Shown here one piece after another: positions 54,451 to 63,596 of a stretch of DNA of 64,000 bases (the first letter of the stretch is position 1; each line of letters starts with the position of its first letter). The notes beneath the pieces were generated by a model that did no database searches, was not told where the DNA came from, and was given only the letters and a program-made list of their open reading frames with translations. This DNA is from Halalkalibacter oceani (lineage in GTDB: Bacteria > Bacillota > Bacilli > Bacillales > Bacillaceae_D). The DNA lies in assembly GCF_023715705.1 (NCBI RefSeq), contig NZ_JAMBOS010000011.1:1-64000 (forward strand). Reading direction: 5' to 3'. A program made the position numbers and the translations under genes.

Positions 54451-55650
54451 ATGCCGGACAACCGGACATCGACTTTCAAGTCCTTACTGGAAATTCTGCT
54501 TGTTTCCACAAGGCTCGGCTTCACTTCATTTGGCGGTCCGATCGCTCATTTAGGCTATTTTCACGAAGAATATATCCGTCGCAGGAAATGGATCGACGAA
54601 AAAAGCTACGCCGATTTAGTTGCGCTCTGTCAATTTCTCCCGGGTCCCGCGAGCAGCCAGGTTGGTATCGGGATTGGAGTGATGCGTGCGGGCGTATTGG
54701 GAGGGATTGTCTCCTTTATCGGCTTTACCCTTCCTTCGGTAATTGCCCTTATTCTTTTTGCATTAGCGTTGCATCAGTTTGGATTCGATGACAGCGGCTG
54801 GATACACGGGCTGAAAATTGTCGCTGTCGTCGTTGTCGCTCATGCGGTTTTAGGAATGGCGCAAAATTTAACACCGGATCTGCAAAGAAGAACGCTCGCT
54901 CTTCTCGCGCTCGTTGTTACGCTGTTGTGGCAAACGGCCTTTACTCAGGTCGGTGTGATTCTGGCAGCCGGATTTGCCGGGTTTTTGCTCTATCGCCAGC
55001 AAACGCTTGATCATTCGGCGAGCGAGGCAAAATTCCCGATTTCGCACCGTTTTGCTGCGGTCTGTTTAACGTTGTTTTTCGCTTTACTCGTTGCGTTGCC
55101 CATTTTGCGGGAAGTATCCGGTTTGCAGGCGGTGGCGTTGTTTGACAGCTTTTATCGCGCCGGCTCGCTTGTCTTTGGCGGAGGTCATGTCGTATTGCCT
55201 TTACTGGAGCGGGAATTTGTGCCGACCGGCTGGCTTACGGAAGAGCAGTTTCTGGCTGGATATGGTGCCGCGCAGGCCGTTCCTGGGCCGCTGTTCACAT
55301 TTGCCGCTTACATTGGCGCGGTGATCAATGGCTGGCAAGGAGGACTACTTGCGACAATTGCGATCTTCTTACCGGCATTTCTGCTTATTTTCGGAACGTT
55401 GCCGTTTTGGCAATCATTGCGGCAAAACGCCAGCATTAAAGGGGTATTAATGGGGGTCAATGCCGCGGTTGTCGGGATTCTCTTTTCCGCGCTCTACCAG
55501 CCAATCTGGACGAGTTCGATTCTCTCCGCGATCGACTTTGCCTTTGCGGCGATTTTGTTCGGCATGCTTGTCTTTTGGAAGCTGCCGCCGTGGGTCATTG
55601 TCCTTACAGGGGCCGCAGGGGGATTTTTGCTGGCGTTAGGCGGGGCTTAA
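54451..55650 (+). CDS. chrA: Chromate efflux transporter ChrA
   Basis: A 399-residue long-chain CHR protein with two homologous halves of about six helices each. Repeat signatures are FGGPIAHLGYFHEE..FLPGPASSQ in the first and FGGGHVVLPLLE..QAVPGPLFTFAAYIG in the second. It should export chromate, or possibly another oxyanion such as sulfate. The ATG is preceded by AAGGAAGGTGA; a GTG three codons earlier lies in that site. A hairpin overlapping its stop and repeat F follow. Confidence 0.9.
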   Translation: MPDNRTSTFKSLLEILLVSTRLGFTSFGGPIAHLGYFHEEYIRRRKWIDEKSYADLVALCQFLPGPASSQVGIGIGVMRAGVLGGIVSFIGFTLPSVIALILFALALHQFGFDDSGWIHGLKIVAVVVVAHAVLGMAQNLTPDLQRRTLALLALVVTLLWQTAFTQVGVILAAGFAGFLLYRQQTLDHSASEAKFPISHRFAAVCLTLFFALLVALPILREVSGLQAVALFDSFYRAGSLVFGGGHVVLPLLEREFVPTGWLTEEQFLAGYGAAQAVPGPLFTFAAYIGAVINGWQGGLLATIAIFLPAFLLIFGTLPFWQSLRQNASIKGVLMGVNAAVVGILFSALYQPIWTSSILSAIDFAFAAILFGMLVFWKLPPWVIVLTGAAGGFLLALGGA

Positions 55651-55674
55651 AGGTTGTTTTTATCTTTAGCCCCG
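55641..55674 (+). terminator. Hairpin at the end of chrA (unit F)
   Basis: CGGGGCT (55641-55647) pairs with AGCCCCG (55668-55674), with AAAG/CTTT inside; the chrA stop lies in the stem. It stands just before palindrome F. Confidence 0.55.
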
Positions 55675-55675
55675 T

Positions 55676-55762
55676 GTAAATAAGTGGAAGCTCCATAATT
55701 TTTCAAATCCCGTTGTGAGTCGGTTGCTCACAACGGGATTGGGGTTTGGCTCGGATTGATTT
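55676..55762 (+). repeat. Dispersed palindromic element, copy F
   Basis: A diverged copy between convergent chrA and the csoR-like gene. The loop motif AAGTGGAAGC and the T-rich bulge are recognisable. The apical 14-bp stem (55706-55719 with 55727-55740) has a compensatory change: AATCCC/GGGATT where other copies have AAGCCC/GGGCTT. Outer stem is weak. Confidence 0.75.
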
Positions 55763-55783
55763 AGATGCTAAGCTAGTAAACTA

Positions 55784-56044
55784 CTAGCGGCTTTTGACAA
55801 GAAGCTGAATCGCCTGTTCAACGGCCTCCTCTGTCTCTTCGCCTTTTTCCACCTGTTCTAGCAGACGATGCTGCATATTTTTCGCTACGATGTAGGCCAT
55901 CGCCTTATCCATCGCGGATTTCGCAGCTGACATTTGCGTAATAACAGATTTACAATCCTGCCCCTCTTCCATTAAACGCAACACGCCTCTCACTTGTCCT
56001 TCTATCCGTTTCAAACGATTTTTCATCTCTGGCGTATATTCCAT
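55784..56044 (-). CDS. CsoR/DUF156 family metal- or sulfur-responsive repressor, single Cys
   Basis: An 86-residue helical repressor of the CsoR/RcnR/CstR family, similar to B. subtilis YrkD in its first half (MEYTPEMKNRLKRIEGQVRGVLRLMEEGQDC). C31 is present, but the second cysteine of copper CsoR or persulfide CstR, expected near residue 60, is absent: the segment reads AKNMQHRLLEQ. Ligand is therefore unclear; a His may replace it. ATG with GAGAGGG upstream. Possible promoter TTGACA-N16-TATATG upstream near 56190. No metal exporter is adjacent except chrA, which is convergent. Confidence 0.8.
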   Translation of the reverse strand: MEYTPEMKNRLKRIEGQVRGVLRLMEEGQDCKSVITQMSAAKSAMDKAMAYIVAKNMQHRLLEQVEKGEETEEAVEQAIQLLVKSR

Positions 56045-56191
56045 TGAGTATCCCTCTCTTTCACGAGATACCGAGCTTCCTCAACCGGCACGTCAAGATC
56101 CGGCTTGTCCAATGTCTTGCAAATGGCTCGGTTTTCTGACTCATAATACTCACGTAAGCATATAATTAATCACCAAAAACTGTCAATCGTT

Positions 56192-56866
56192 TTAATAGTC
56201 TGATTCACCTTTTTCACCGTTAACAATCGCAACTCCCGCACTAGCCCCGATTCTCGTCGCACCGGCTTCGATCATCTTCCGCGCTCCTTCTAAATCACGA
56301 ACGCCGCCAGAGGCTTTCACTCCGATCTCCGGACCGACCGTTTCCCGCATCAGCCTAATATCTTCCACCGTCGCTCCGCCGGTTGAGAAGCCGGTTGATG
56401 TCTTGACATAATCGGCGCCAGCCCGCACCGCTATTTGGCACGCTCTCTTTTTTTCTTCGTCGGTCAGAAGGCAAGATTCAATAATGACTTTTGTTAATGC
56501 TTTCCCTTTAGCAGCTTCGACAACCGCCCGAATATCGCGTTCCACGTATTCGTCGTCCTTTGCTTTTAAAGCGGCGATATTGATGACCATATCGACTTCG
56601 CCGGCTCCATTTTCAATCGCATTGACGGTTTCAAAGTGCTTGACCTCCACTGTCGATGCCCCGAGAGGAAAGCCGATCACCGTGCATACTTTGACGTTTT
56701 CTTCATCCTTTAACAGCTCGGCGGCGAGCTTCACCCATGTCGGATTGACGCAGACGGAAGCAAATTGGTACGTCTTCGCCTCTTCACATAATGTTTCGAT
56801 CTGGTCCTTTGTTGTGTCGGCCTTCAAGGCTGTATGATCAATAAATGAAGCAATGGATTGAGTCAT
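56192..56866 (-). CDS. deoC: Deoxyribose-phosphate aldolase DeoC
   Basis: A 224-residue class I aldolase splitting 2-deoxyribose 5-phosphate to glyceraldehyde 3-phosphate and acetaldehyde in nucleoside catabolism. The Schiff-base lysine is in [13 protein letters not shown] and the second lysine in [17 protein letters not shown] at the start is typical. The ATG nine bases after AAGAGG is chosen over two earlier ATGs. Monocistronic; no other deo genes are near. Confidence 0.95.
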   Translation of the reverse strand: MTQSIASFIDHTALKADTTKDQIETLCEEAKTYQFASVCVNPTWVKLAAELLKDEENVKVCTVIGFPLGASTVEVKHFETVNAIENGAGEVDMVINIAALKAKDDEYVERDIRAVVEAAKGKALTKVIIESCLLTDEEKKRACQIAVRAGADYVKTSTGFSTGGATVEDIRLMRETVGPEIGVKASGGVRDLEGARKMIEAGATRIGASAGVAIVNGEKGESDY

Positions 56867-56960
56867 TGGTTGCATCCTCTTTTCTTTAAAAAGTTGTCCG
56901 TACATCTTTTTTTATCCTAGCATAAAAGCGAAAGAGAAACGAGACTTACTTTTCTTAATT

Positions 56961-57045
56961 GCAATGCACGGTGCCCCTGCCATGTTTTACGTCAATCACC
57001 AAGTGGGCTTCATGGTGATTGACGCGCAGGGTGCGGAGCCATTGC
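56961..57045 (+). repeat. Dispersed palindromic element, copy H (compensated sequence)
   Basis: An 85-bp copy with the same plan but other stems. Outer stem GCAATG/CATTGC is kept. Second stem is CCTGC/GCAGG instead of GCCAC/GTGGC. The apical stem is a perfect 12 bp CGTCAATCACCA (56990-57001) with its complement (57013-57024). Loop motifs CACGGTGCC and GTGCGGAGC. No terminator hairpin adjoins it. It lies between deoC and the PfpI-like gene. Confidence 0.8.
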
Positions 57046-57110
57046 TATTCTTTCCAACTCTCTTGAAATGGCTACATGGGTGACTGGAATTTATTAAATT
57101 CTTATCCTAC

Positions 57111-57143
57111 AAAAAAGCGCACACTATCATAGTGATAGTGTGC
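57111..57143 (-). terminator. Terminator of the DJ-1/PfpI gene
   Basis: A perfect 11-bp stem GCACACTATCA (57119-57129) with its complement (57133-57143), followed by TTTTTT on the minus strand. Confidence 0.9.
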
Positions 57144-57159
57144 ACCTTTTGCTTACTCT

Positions 57160-57675
57160 TTATTTCAATACATTCAGCGATTCACGGTTAAAGGCAGGTA
57201 AATCGTCCGGCGTCCGACTCGTGACGAGGTTTCCGCCACAAACGACTACTTCCTTATCATGTAAGTTCGCCCCGGCATTTTCGAGATCAACGTGAATTGA
57301 TTTATATCCAGTCACGTCCCGGCCTTTAAGGACCTTGGCTGTAATTAAAAGCTGTGGACCATGACAAATAGCCATAATCGGCTTCTTGCTTTCGGCAAAT
57401 TGCTTTGTGAATGTCACAAAGCGGTCATCGGCACGGAGCATGTCCGGCGAAAAGCCTCCCGGAATAAAAAGCGCCTCGAAGTCATCCGGTTTCACATCGT
57501 CAATGCCTTTATCAATCGTTACGGTCGCTTCTTTGTTTTTCCCCGTAACGGTAGTCCCGCTTTCTTTTTCAATCGTCACAATTTCATGACCTGCTTCCTT
57601 AAATGCTTTGACAGGCTCCGTATACTCAGAATCCTCAAATAAGTCTGTTACGACAACAGCTATTTTCTTACTCAC
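57160..57675 (-). CDS. DJ-1/PfpI family protein (YfkM-like)
   Basis: A 171-residue DJ-1/PfpI protein. The nucleophile elbow is AICHGPQ (C near residue 101) and the partner glutamate lies in TDLFEDSEY. Relatives act as general stress proteins or glyoxalase/deglycase-like enzymes; the true reaction is debated. A GTG at 57675 gives MSKKIAVVVTDLFED with AGGAG ten bases upstream; another GTG three codons earlier leaves no spacing. Monocistronic with its own terminator. Confidence 0.87.
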   Translation of the reverse strand: MSKKIAVVVTDLFEDSEYTEPVKAFKEAGHEIVTIEKESGTTVTGKNKEATVTIDKGIDDVKPDDFEALFIPGGFSPDMLRADDRFVTFTKQFAESKKPIMAICHGPQLLITAKVLKGRDVTGYKSIHVDLENAGANLHDKEVVVCGGNLVTSRTPDDLPAFNRESLNVLK

Positions 57676-57841
57676 GTATATCACTCTCCTGTTTCAGTCT
57701 ACTCTTACGATACCCCTTTATGGATAAATAAAACATGTGATTCATTACCGAATTTATCGCGTCATTATCGTAAACAAATCGAAGAGCGCAGGCTCCCCTG
57801 CATGACGAACGAACAAGTGAAAATCGACCGTTGCTGAAAAA

Positions 57842-60154
57842 TCACTCTGTTAAAAACAGACTCGGCTCCCCGACGCAGTAAAGCTGTAAGCGATGCATCG
57901 CTCTCGTGCAGGCAGTATAGAAAACGCGGCGCAGACTCTCTTCTCCATATACCTGGTTCGACGCATCATAGATGATGACGGCCTCGAATTCGATCCCCTT
58001 CGACAAATAGGACGGAACGACAACGACACCCTCCTCATATTCGACCGAGCTGCTTTTTAACAATTTGATGGTCGCAATATCAGCAGAAAGAGCATCATAG
58101 GCACGCCCGCTCTCTTCGGCTGATTTGCAAATAACAGCAATGCTGGTAAACCCTTCGTTTTGTAAATCTGCGATTTTCGCAGCAATGCAGCGGTGCAGTT
58201 CGTCCTGACTCGTCACTTGCTGCAGCCCGGGCTGCTCCCCGTCACGTTCAAATGGAATAATTCTTTCGCCAGCCGGAACGAGATGTCTCGTAAATTCGAT
58301 GATTGGCTTTGTTGACCGGTAGCTTCGTGACAAGTTGATAACCTCTGTTTGATCCGGACCATACAGGCTTGTAAGCGTGCTGAAATCGACCATTTCGCTC
58401 GCATGGGCGAAGATCGCCTGATTAAAATCACCGAGCACCGTCATTTTTGCCGCAGGAAACAACCGTCGCAGAAATTCAAATTGAAACGGGGAATAATCCT
58501 GCGCTTCATCAACGACGAGATGTTTAATCGAATTGTTTATTTGAAAGCCTTGAATCAGCTCTTTCAATAGCAGAAAAGGAGTAGCATCCTCATAATAAAA
58601 CTTCTCTTCATCGAGCATTTCGAGCGTTAATTGACAAATTTCGGGCCATTCATCCGGAACCTCACCCTCTATCCACGCACTGATTCGCTGAGGATCTGCA
58701 AAAAGCTGTCTGTACATCTCCTTTATGTCGAGGAAACGAAGCGCGCGGATCTGCTTTTTCAACGGCCTTACTTTCTGCTGAACAATTAGCCGGGCAAGCG
58801 CTTCCGGCTCGATTTCATAGTCGGCAACCGCTTCTCTTTGAAAACCGCGCTTTTCCGCCAAATAGCGGTGTGCCTTATGATATTCTTCATTGCTGAGCAG
58901 CTCGATCTCCTCCTCGACCCAAGGCTTTGCCCTTTCGCCCTTCTGGACTTCTTTCACCTGCTTCATCAGCCACTCCTGCAAGCTTTCAAGCCTGTTATGG
59001 AAGCGAAGGGTCGTATCATGGCTATAAAATCGTTCCGTTATTTGCTGCGCCGTAACGACCGGCTTCCCTCTGAACATGATATCGGTGAATTGCATTCCAG
59101 CTACTTCGAGGGATTGTCTGTAGGATTGAAGCGCCTGAAAAAAATGAGCTGAAGCTTTACATGTGATCGCCGCAACCCGTTGCCTGTACGCCGGAGCATT
59201 TGCCTGCGTCAACACATATTCCAACTGCTCGTAAGGGGTTTCCACTTGAAATTCCTTGCTGAGCCGCCGGTTCAAATATTGCTGGAATGTGACCTGCTGC
59301 ATATTTTCCTCCCCAAGCTCCGGCAAGACATTAGATACATAGCTGCTAAACATCGGATTCGGTGAAAACAAAATAATTTGATCAGCATTCAGCTTATCTC
59401 GATATTTATAAAGTAAATAGGCAATCCGTTGCAGAGCGGCTGACGTTTTTCCGCTTCCGGCCGCCCCGTGAACAATGAGCAGCCTTCCGCGGTCATGACG
59501 AATGATCCGGTTTTGATCCTGTTGAATCGTCGCGACGATATTGTGCATCTGTTTATCGGTCCCTTTGCCAAGCACCTCTTGCAAAATTTCATCACCAATG
59601 GTTAGACTCGTGTCAAACATGGAGTGAAGCACGCCAGCGCGGATCAGATACTGCCACTTTTTCTCCAGCTCACCGTAAACCTTCCCTCCTGGTGTTTCAT
59701 AGACAGCCGGCCCCGGCTCGTAATCGTAGTAAACACTCGAGATCGGTGCTCGCCAGTCATAGATAAGAAAATCTTCTCCAGCGGCGTCACTGAGCGCGGA
59801 GATGCCGATATAAATTTGTTCCTGGCCGGCGACACCTTCCTCCGTAAAATCAATCCGTCCGAAGTAAGGAATCTCATGCATCCGGCGTAGCGTTGCTAAG
59901 CGCTTTGAGGCGAGTCGGTGACTGCTCTGGCTGACGGACAAAGCCTGAGTCTCCTGGCGTAAGCCGATAATCGTCTCCAGATAATCATCAAATGTATCGG
60001 TATTCACCTTAACTTCATCCCAAAAATGTTTGCGAATTTGAACGACTTCTTTTTTATGCCTTGAGGTTTCTTCTTCCAACCTGCTGATTTCCTCTGCAAT
60101 AATTTCCGTTACACGGCCGACCCGATCTTGCTCCTTTTGTCGTTCGATATTCAT
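57842..60154 (-). CDS. helD: HelD-like UvrD-family helicase, RNA polymerase recycling factor
   Basis: A 770-residue superfamily 1 protein. A long N-terminal coiled coil (about residues 1-75) is followed by GRIDF..YIGISAL..DWRAPISSVYYDYEPG, a stretch shared by HelD proteins. Walker A is GAAGSGKTSAALQRIAYLLY, Walker B HLVVDEAQDYSPFQ, then GDFNQAIF and LSRSYRST. HelD enters RNA polymerase and releases it from DNA. The ATG with AAGGAGTGG is taken over a GTG three codons earlier. Stands alone in the accessory block. Confidence 0.92.
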   Translation of the reverse strand: MNIERQKEQDRVGRVTEIIAEEISRLEEETSRHKKEVVQIRKHFWDEVKVNTDTFDDYLETIIGLRQETQALSVSQSSHRLASKRLATLRRMHEIPYFGRIDFTEEGVAGQEQIYIGISALSDAAGEDFLIYDWRAPISSVYYDYEPGPAVYETPGGKVYGELEKKWQYLIRAGVLHSMFDTSLTIGDEILQEVLGKGTDKQMHNIVATIQQDQNRIIRHDRGRLLIVHGAAGSGKTSAALQRIAYLLYKYRDKLNADQIILFSPNPMFSSYVSNVLPELGEENMQQVTFQQYLNRRLSKEFQVETPYEQLEYVLTQANAPAYRQRVAAITCKASAHFFQALQSYRQSLEVAGMQFTDIMFRGKPVVTAQQITERFYSHDTTLRFHNRLESLQEWLMKQVKEVQKGERAKPWVEEEIELLSNEEYHKAHRYLAEKRGFQREAVADYEIEPEALARLIVQQKVRPLKKQIRALRFLDIKEMYRQLFADPQRISAWIEGEVPDEWPEICQLTLEMLDEEKFYYEDATPFLLLKELIQGFQINNSIKHLVVDEAQDYSPFQFEFLRRLFPAAKMTVLGDFNQAIFAHASEMVDFSTLTSLYGPDQTEVINLSRSYRSTKPIIEFTRHLVPAGERIIPFERDGEQPGLQQVTSQDELHRCIAAKIADLQNEGFTSIAVICKSAEESGRAYDALSADIATIKLLKSSSVEYEEGVVVVPSYLSKGIEFEAVIIYDASNQVYGEESLRRVFYTACTRAMHRLQLYCVGEPSLFLTE

Positions 60155-60392
60155 AGCAACCACTCCTTAAAAAGTATAAGCCTTTCTTTTTCCAGGCACG
60201 GAGCCTCCACCACGGTTTGAGCCGGTGCTTTCCTCGAACCAACCCCGAAAAATTATATTCTTTCTCACCTTGAAAAAAGGCTTGACGAACTACCCATCCG
60301 TATCCTATAATTAAAATAGGGATAATATACGAAAATATAAAAAATGTAGGCATCTATATAAATTTAGCATAAGAGCGGGGTTTTTTCAATAA
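60155..60392. other. Gene-free region between helD and mtaB
   Basis: About 240 AT-rich bases with no supported gene. It holds a plus-strand sigma-A promoter (TTGACG-N18-TATAAT, 60282-60311) with no plus-strand gene after it, and on the minus strand a TATAAT near 60252-60257 with a poor -35 that may serve helD. Confidence 0.45.
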
Positions 60393-60445
60393 AAAAATGA
60401 GGCATCGCAAAAGCTGACACTTTTGCGATGCCTCATTTTTCTCAA
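60282..60445 (+). ncRNA. Candidate small RNA between helD and mtaB
   Basis: TTGACG (60282-60287)-N18-TATAAT (60306-60311) would start a plus-strand transcript near 60318. It would end at the strong bidirectional terminator 60393-60440 after about 120-125 nt. No open frame with a ribosome site is visible. The promoter may be fortuitous or belong to a lost gene. Confidence 0.35.
60393..60440. terminator. Bidirectional terminator after mtaB
   Basis: A perfect 21-bp stem (60393-60413 with 60420-60440) and a 6-nt loop, flanked by A and T tracts on both sides. It ends the dnaJ-prmA-rsmE-mtaB message and could also stop plus-strand transcription. Confidence 0.93.
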
Positions 60446-60495
60446 TCAAAGCTGGACGAAAGCAGCAGCTCCCGTTCCAGCTTAAAACCGTTAGC

Positions 60496-61845
60496 TTAGC
60501 CGTTCACGACTTGCTTCAGCTCATCCTTATCCAACACGCGGACAAATTCACCTTCATTATACGGATAGCCGGCTTTCGTGATTTTGACTTTAATCAGCTC
60601 TCCAATCAACTGCTCATCGCCTTTGAATCTCACCTTTAAATAATTATCCGTATAGCCGATGAAAAAGCCACTTTCCGGATTTTCTTTCTCTCTTTCCTCC
60701 GGAATCATCTCTAGCACTTCTCCTTCGAACTGGGAAGCATACTCCTTCGCCAATTGGTTTGATAGCTCAATCAGCCGGTGCACGCGCTCATTTTTCACCT
60801 GTTCGTCGACTTGGTCCTCCATCCGCGCCGCCGGAGTGCCGGTCCGCTTCGAATAAGGAAAAACATGAAGCTCACTGAATTTATGCTTGGCAATAAAATC
60901 AAAAGTTTCCTGGAATTCCTCCTCCGTCTCTCCCGGAAAGCCGACAATGACATCGGATGTAACCGCAAGCCCTGGTAAAACTTCTTTCAACCGCTCCAGC
61001 CGCTCTCCAAAAAATTCCATTGTGTATTTTCGCCGCATTCGTTTTAACACGCTGTTCGAGCCTGACTGCAACGGAATATGCAGGTGACGGACAACCTTCT
61101 TTGAACGGCCAATGACCGAAATGACTTCATCCGTCAGCTGACTCGCTTCAATAGAAGAAATTCGGATGCGCTTCAAGCCATCGACATGTTCTAGATCTTC
61201 GAGCAGCCGGGCGAGGCTGTAATCTTTAAGATCCTCTCCGTAGCCGCCGGTATGAATCCCCGTCAAAACAATTTCCTTATAGCCGGCATCGACAAGCTGC
61301 TTCGCCTGGCGCAGCACTTCCTTCGGATCACGGGAACGCATGAGTCCTCTGGCCCATGGAATAATACAGAACGTGCAGAAGTTGTTACAGCCCTCCTGAA
61401 TTTTAAGCGAAGCGCGTGTCCGGTCTGTAAATGCCGGGACATCAAGCTCTTCATAGACACGAGACTTCATAATATTGCCGACCCCGTTAATCGGCTGGCG
61501 CTCCTGCTTGAACTGCTCAATATAATCAAGCATCTTGACACGATCCTGTGTACCGACGACAATGTCTACTCCCGGAATCGCCATCACTTCAGCCGGCGAT
61601 GTCTGGGCGTAGCAGCCCGTCACACAAATCACCGCGTCCGGGTTTTTGCGGATCGCGCGGCGAATGACCTGGCGGCTTTTTTTATCTCCTGTATTTGTCA
61701 CCGTACATGTATTGATGACATAGACATCTGATCTCGCCTCAAAATCAGTCTTTTCGTAGCCGGCCTGCTGAAACAGCTGCCAAATGGCTTCTGTTTCATA
61801 ATGATTTACTTTACAACCTAATGTATGAAAAGCAACAGTAGGCAT
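60496..61845 (-). CDS. mtaB: tRNA (N6-threonylcarbamoyl-A37) methylthiotransferase MtaB
   Basis: A 449-residue radical-SAM methylthiotransferase that turns t6A37 into ms2t6A37 in tRNA. The N-terminal UPF0004 domain supplies cysteines in LGCKVNHYE, NTCTVTN and TGCYAQ. The radical-SAM cluster is CNNFCTFC; a TRAM domain closes the protein. The ATG has GAGGTGA upstream and lies six bases from the rsmE stop. Last gene of the heat-shock-linked dnaJ operon. Confidence 0.95.
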   Translation of the reverse strand: MPTVAFHTLGCKVNHYETEAIWQLFQQAGYEKTDFEARSDVYVINTCTVTNTGDKKSRQVIRRAIRKNPDAVICVTGCYAQTSPAEVMAIPGVDIVVGTQDRVKMLDYIEQFKQERQPINGVGNIMKSRVYEELDVPAFTDRTRASLKIQEGCNNFCTFCIIPWARGLMRSRDPKEVLRQAKQLVDAGYKEIVLTGIHTGGYGEDLKDYSLARLLEDLEHVDGLKRIRISSIEASQLTDEVISVIGRSKKVVRHLHIPLQSGSNSVLKRMRRKYTMEFFGERLERLKEVLPGLAVTSDVIVGFPGETEEEFQETFDFIAKHKFSELHVFPYSKRTGTPAARMEDQVDEQVKNERVHRLIELSNQLAKEYASQFEGEVLEMIPEEREKENPESGFFIGYTDNYLKVRFKGDEQLIGELIKVKITKAGYPYNEGEFVRVLDKDELKQVVNG

Positions 61846-61850
61846 TTTGT

Positions 61851-62603
61851 TCACCTCATTAATTCGAAATGGTACGAGATCGCAGCAAGGGCATAAAGCG
61901 CTGCTGTCTCCGTACGTAAAATTCTCGGTCCAAAGCCGCATGGCACTGCTCCTGCCTCGACGAATTGACCGATTTCAGCTTCTGTCAATCCGCCCTCGGG
62001 ACCGATCACGATCAAGAGCGACTGACCGGGAGCAAGGGTCTGAAGACATTGAGCAAACCGTTGCTGTTCATTTGCTTTTGCTTCCTCTTCATAGGCAATG
62101 ATCACCGCATCGAACTGAGCAGCGAAAGCGGCAAGTCCGGCAGCAGACTCCAATGGCAGCACAGCTGGAATGTGTTCACGGTACGACTGTTCCGCCGCTT
62201 CCTTGGCGATCTTCTCCAGGCGCTCCACTTTTTTCGCCATCTTCTTCGGCTCCCATTTCACCACGGAGCGACTGGCTGAAAATGGCTGAAAAGCGACAGC
62301 ACCAAGCTCCGTCCCTTTTTGGACAATGAATTCCAGCTTGTCTCCTTTCGGTAGCCCTTGCGCAATCGTCACCTTAAGCGGAAGCTCGGTATTCGGCTTG
62401 AGCTCTTCGATAATAGGCGCCGTAATGTAAGTTTCGGCAATTTGCTCAATTTGACATTTCACTGTCCGGCCGGCTCCGTCACTACAAATGATCAAATCCC
62501 CCGGATTCATTCTCATCACACGTGAGATATGTTTGACGTCTTCCCCTGTAATCGTCGCCGTCGTTGGTGAAAGCTGGTCCTTTGTTACAAAATAGCGTTG
62601 CAT
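61851..62603 (-). CDS. rsmE: 16S rRNA (uracil(1498)-N3)-methyltransferase RsmE
   Basis: A 250-residue SPOUT methyltransferase for m3U1498 in 16S rRNA. An N-terminal PUA-like domain leads to the knot domain with LLIVIGPEGGLTEAEIGQF and FGPRILRTETAALYALAAI, which bind SAM. ATG with a weak GAGGG site. Between prmA and mtaB with short gaps, in the conserved order. Confidence 0.95.
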   Translation of the reverse strand: MQRYFVTKDQLSPTTATITGEDVKHISRVMRMNPGDLIICSDGAGRTVKCQIEQIAETYITAPIIEELKPNTELPLKVTIAQGLPKGDKLEFIVQKGTELGAVAFQPFSASRSVVKWEPKKMAKKVERLEKIAKEAAEQSYREHIPAVLPLESAAGLAAFAAQFDAVIIAYEEEAKANEQQRFAQCLQTLAPGQSLLIVIGPEGGLTEAEIGQFVEAGAVPCGFGPRILRTETAALYALAAISYHFELMR

Positions 62604-62623
62604 CTTTTATCGCCCTCTATTCA

Positions 62624-63562
62624 TTACTGCTTTTCCGCCAGAATGGCGACCCAATCCTCCATTTCGACGACTTCGTTGATCGTAAAGCCACCTTCAAGCA
62701 GCGCATCCTTCACTTCCTGCTTCTTTCGCTTAATAATACCTGACGTAATAAATGAGCCGCCTGGTTTAAGTATCGCTGCCGCATCTTGAATACACTGAAC
62801 AACGATCTCCGCCAAAATATTGGCAACGACAATATCATAATTTCCAGATACTCCTTGAAGGAGATTATTTTGTTTGACGGAAATTTTTGCTTCCAGCTGA
62901 TTCAATGCTATGTTTTGTCTCGCGCTGACAACAGCGACATCGTCAAGATCAAGAGCGAGCACCTGCTCTGCTCCAAGCTTTGCCGCAGCGATGCTTAATA
63001 CCCCTGAACCTGTGCCGACATCAACAACCCTCTCCCCGCCTTTTATCGTTCGGTCCAATGCTTGAATACAGAGCACCGTCGTCGGGTGAGTCCCCGTGCC
63101 GAATGCCATCCCGGGATCAAGTTCAATAATCGTTTCGCCGTCCTGCGGGGTGTACGACTCCCATGTCGGTGTAATCGTAATCGACTTTGACACTTTAACA
63201 GGCTTATAATATTTTTTCCAGGCCGTTGCCCAATCTTCCTCATCAACCTCGACAATTTGCACATGATTGTGACCGAGATCAAAATCATAGACGAGCAGAC
63301 CATTTATTGCTTCCTTAATTTCCTCGATCGTTTCCGCTAAAAAACTATTCACCGGGAAATAAGCCTTAATTCGCACGCCTTCTTCAGGATAATCGTCAGG
63401 AGAGAGCTGGTAAATTTCGCCGTAATGAATACCCCATTCCTTTACGAGGTCCATTGGATCTTCGATTACGACCCCGCTTGCACCTGCTTCATGCAGAATA
63501 TTACATATCGGCTCAACTGCTTCCTCAGTCGTATGAATGCTGAATTCCGACCATTTCATCAT
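62624..63562 (-). CDS. prmA: Ribosomal protein L11 methyltransferase PrmA
   Basis: A 312-residue enzyme that trimethylates ribosomal protein L11. The substrate domain opens [35 protein letters not shown]. The SAM motif is [20 protein letters not shown], with GTGTHPTT before it and VANILAEI after. Of three close ATGs the second is chosen for GGAG nine bases upstream; the third fits the family start equally well. Follows dnaJ. Confidence 0.94.
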   Translation of the reverse strand: MMKWSEFSIHTTEEAVEPICNILHEAGASGVVIEDPMDLVKEWGIHYGEIYQLSPDDYPEEGVRIKAYFPVNSFLAETIEEIKEAINGLLVYDFDLGHNHVQIVEVDEEDWATAWKKYYKPVKVSKSITITPTWESYTPQDGETIIELDPGMAFGTGTHPTTVLCIQALDRTIKGGERVVDVGTGSGVLSIAAAKLGAEQVLALDLDDVAVVSARQNIALNQLEAKISVKQNNLLQGVSGNYDIVVANILAEIVVQCIQDAAAILKPGGSFITSGIIKRKKQEVKDALLEGGFTINEVVEMEDWVAILAEKQ

Positions 63563-63596
63563 CTTTTCCAACTCCATCCTTTCGATTCCATCCCAA

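Noticed and set aside
56032-56180. About 49 open codons upstream of and overlapping the csoR-like start (YYESENRAICKTLDKPDLDVPVEE)
   Set aside because: Looks protein-like, but has no usable start codon with a ribosome site and overlaps the repressor start. It may be a gene remnant; not enough support.
50906-57045. Repeated palindromes as a CRISPR array
   Set aside because: Copies are dispersed between genes, in both orientations, kilobases apart, with no spacers and no cas genes.
49485-60154. Accessory block as an integrated phage or integron
   Set aside because: No integrase, transposase, attachment repeats or phage genes were seen; gene content is ordinary chromosomal.
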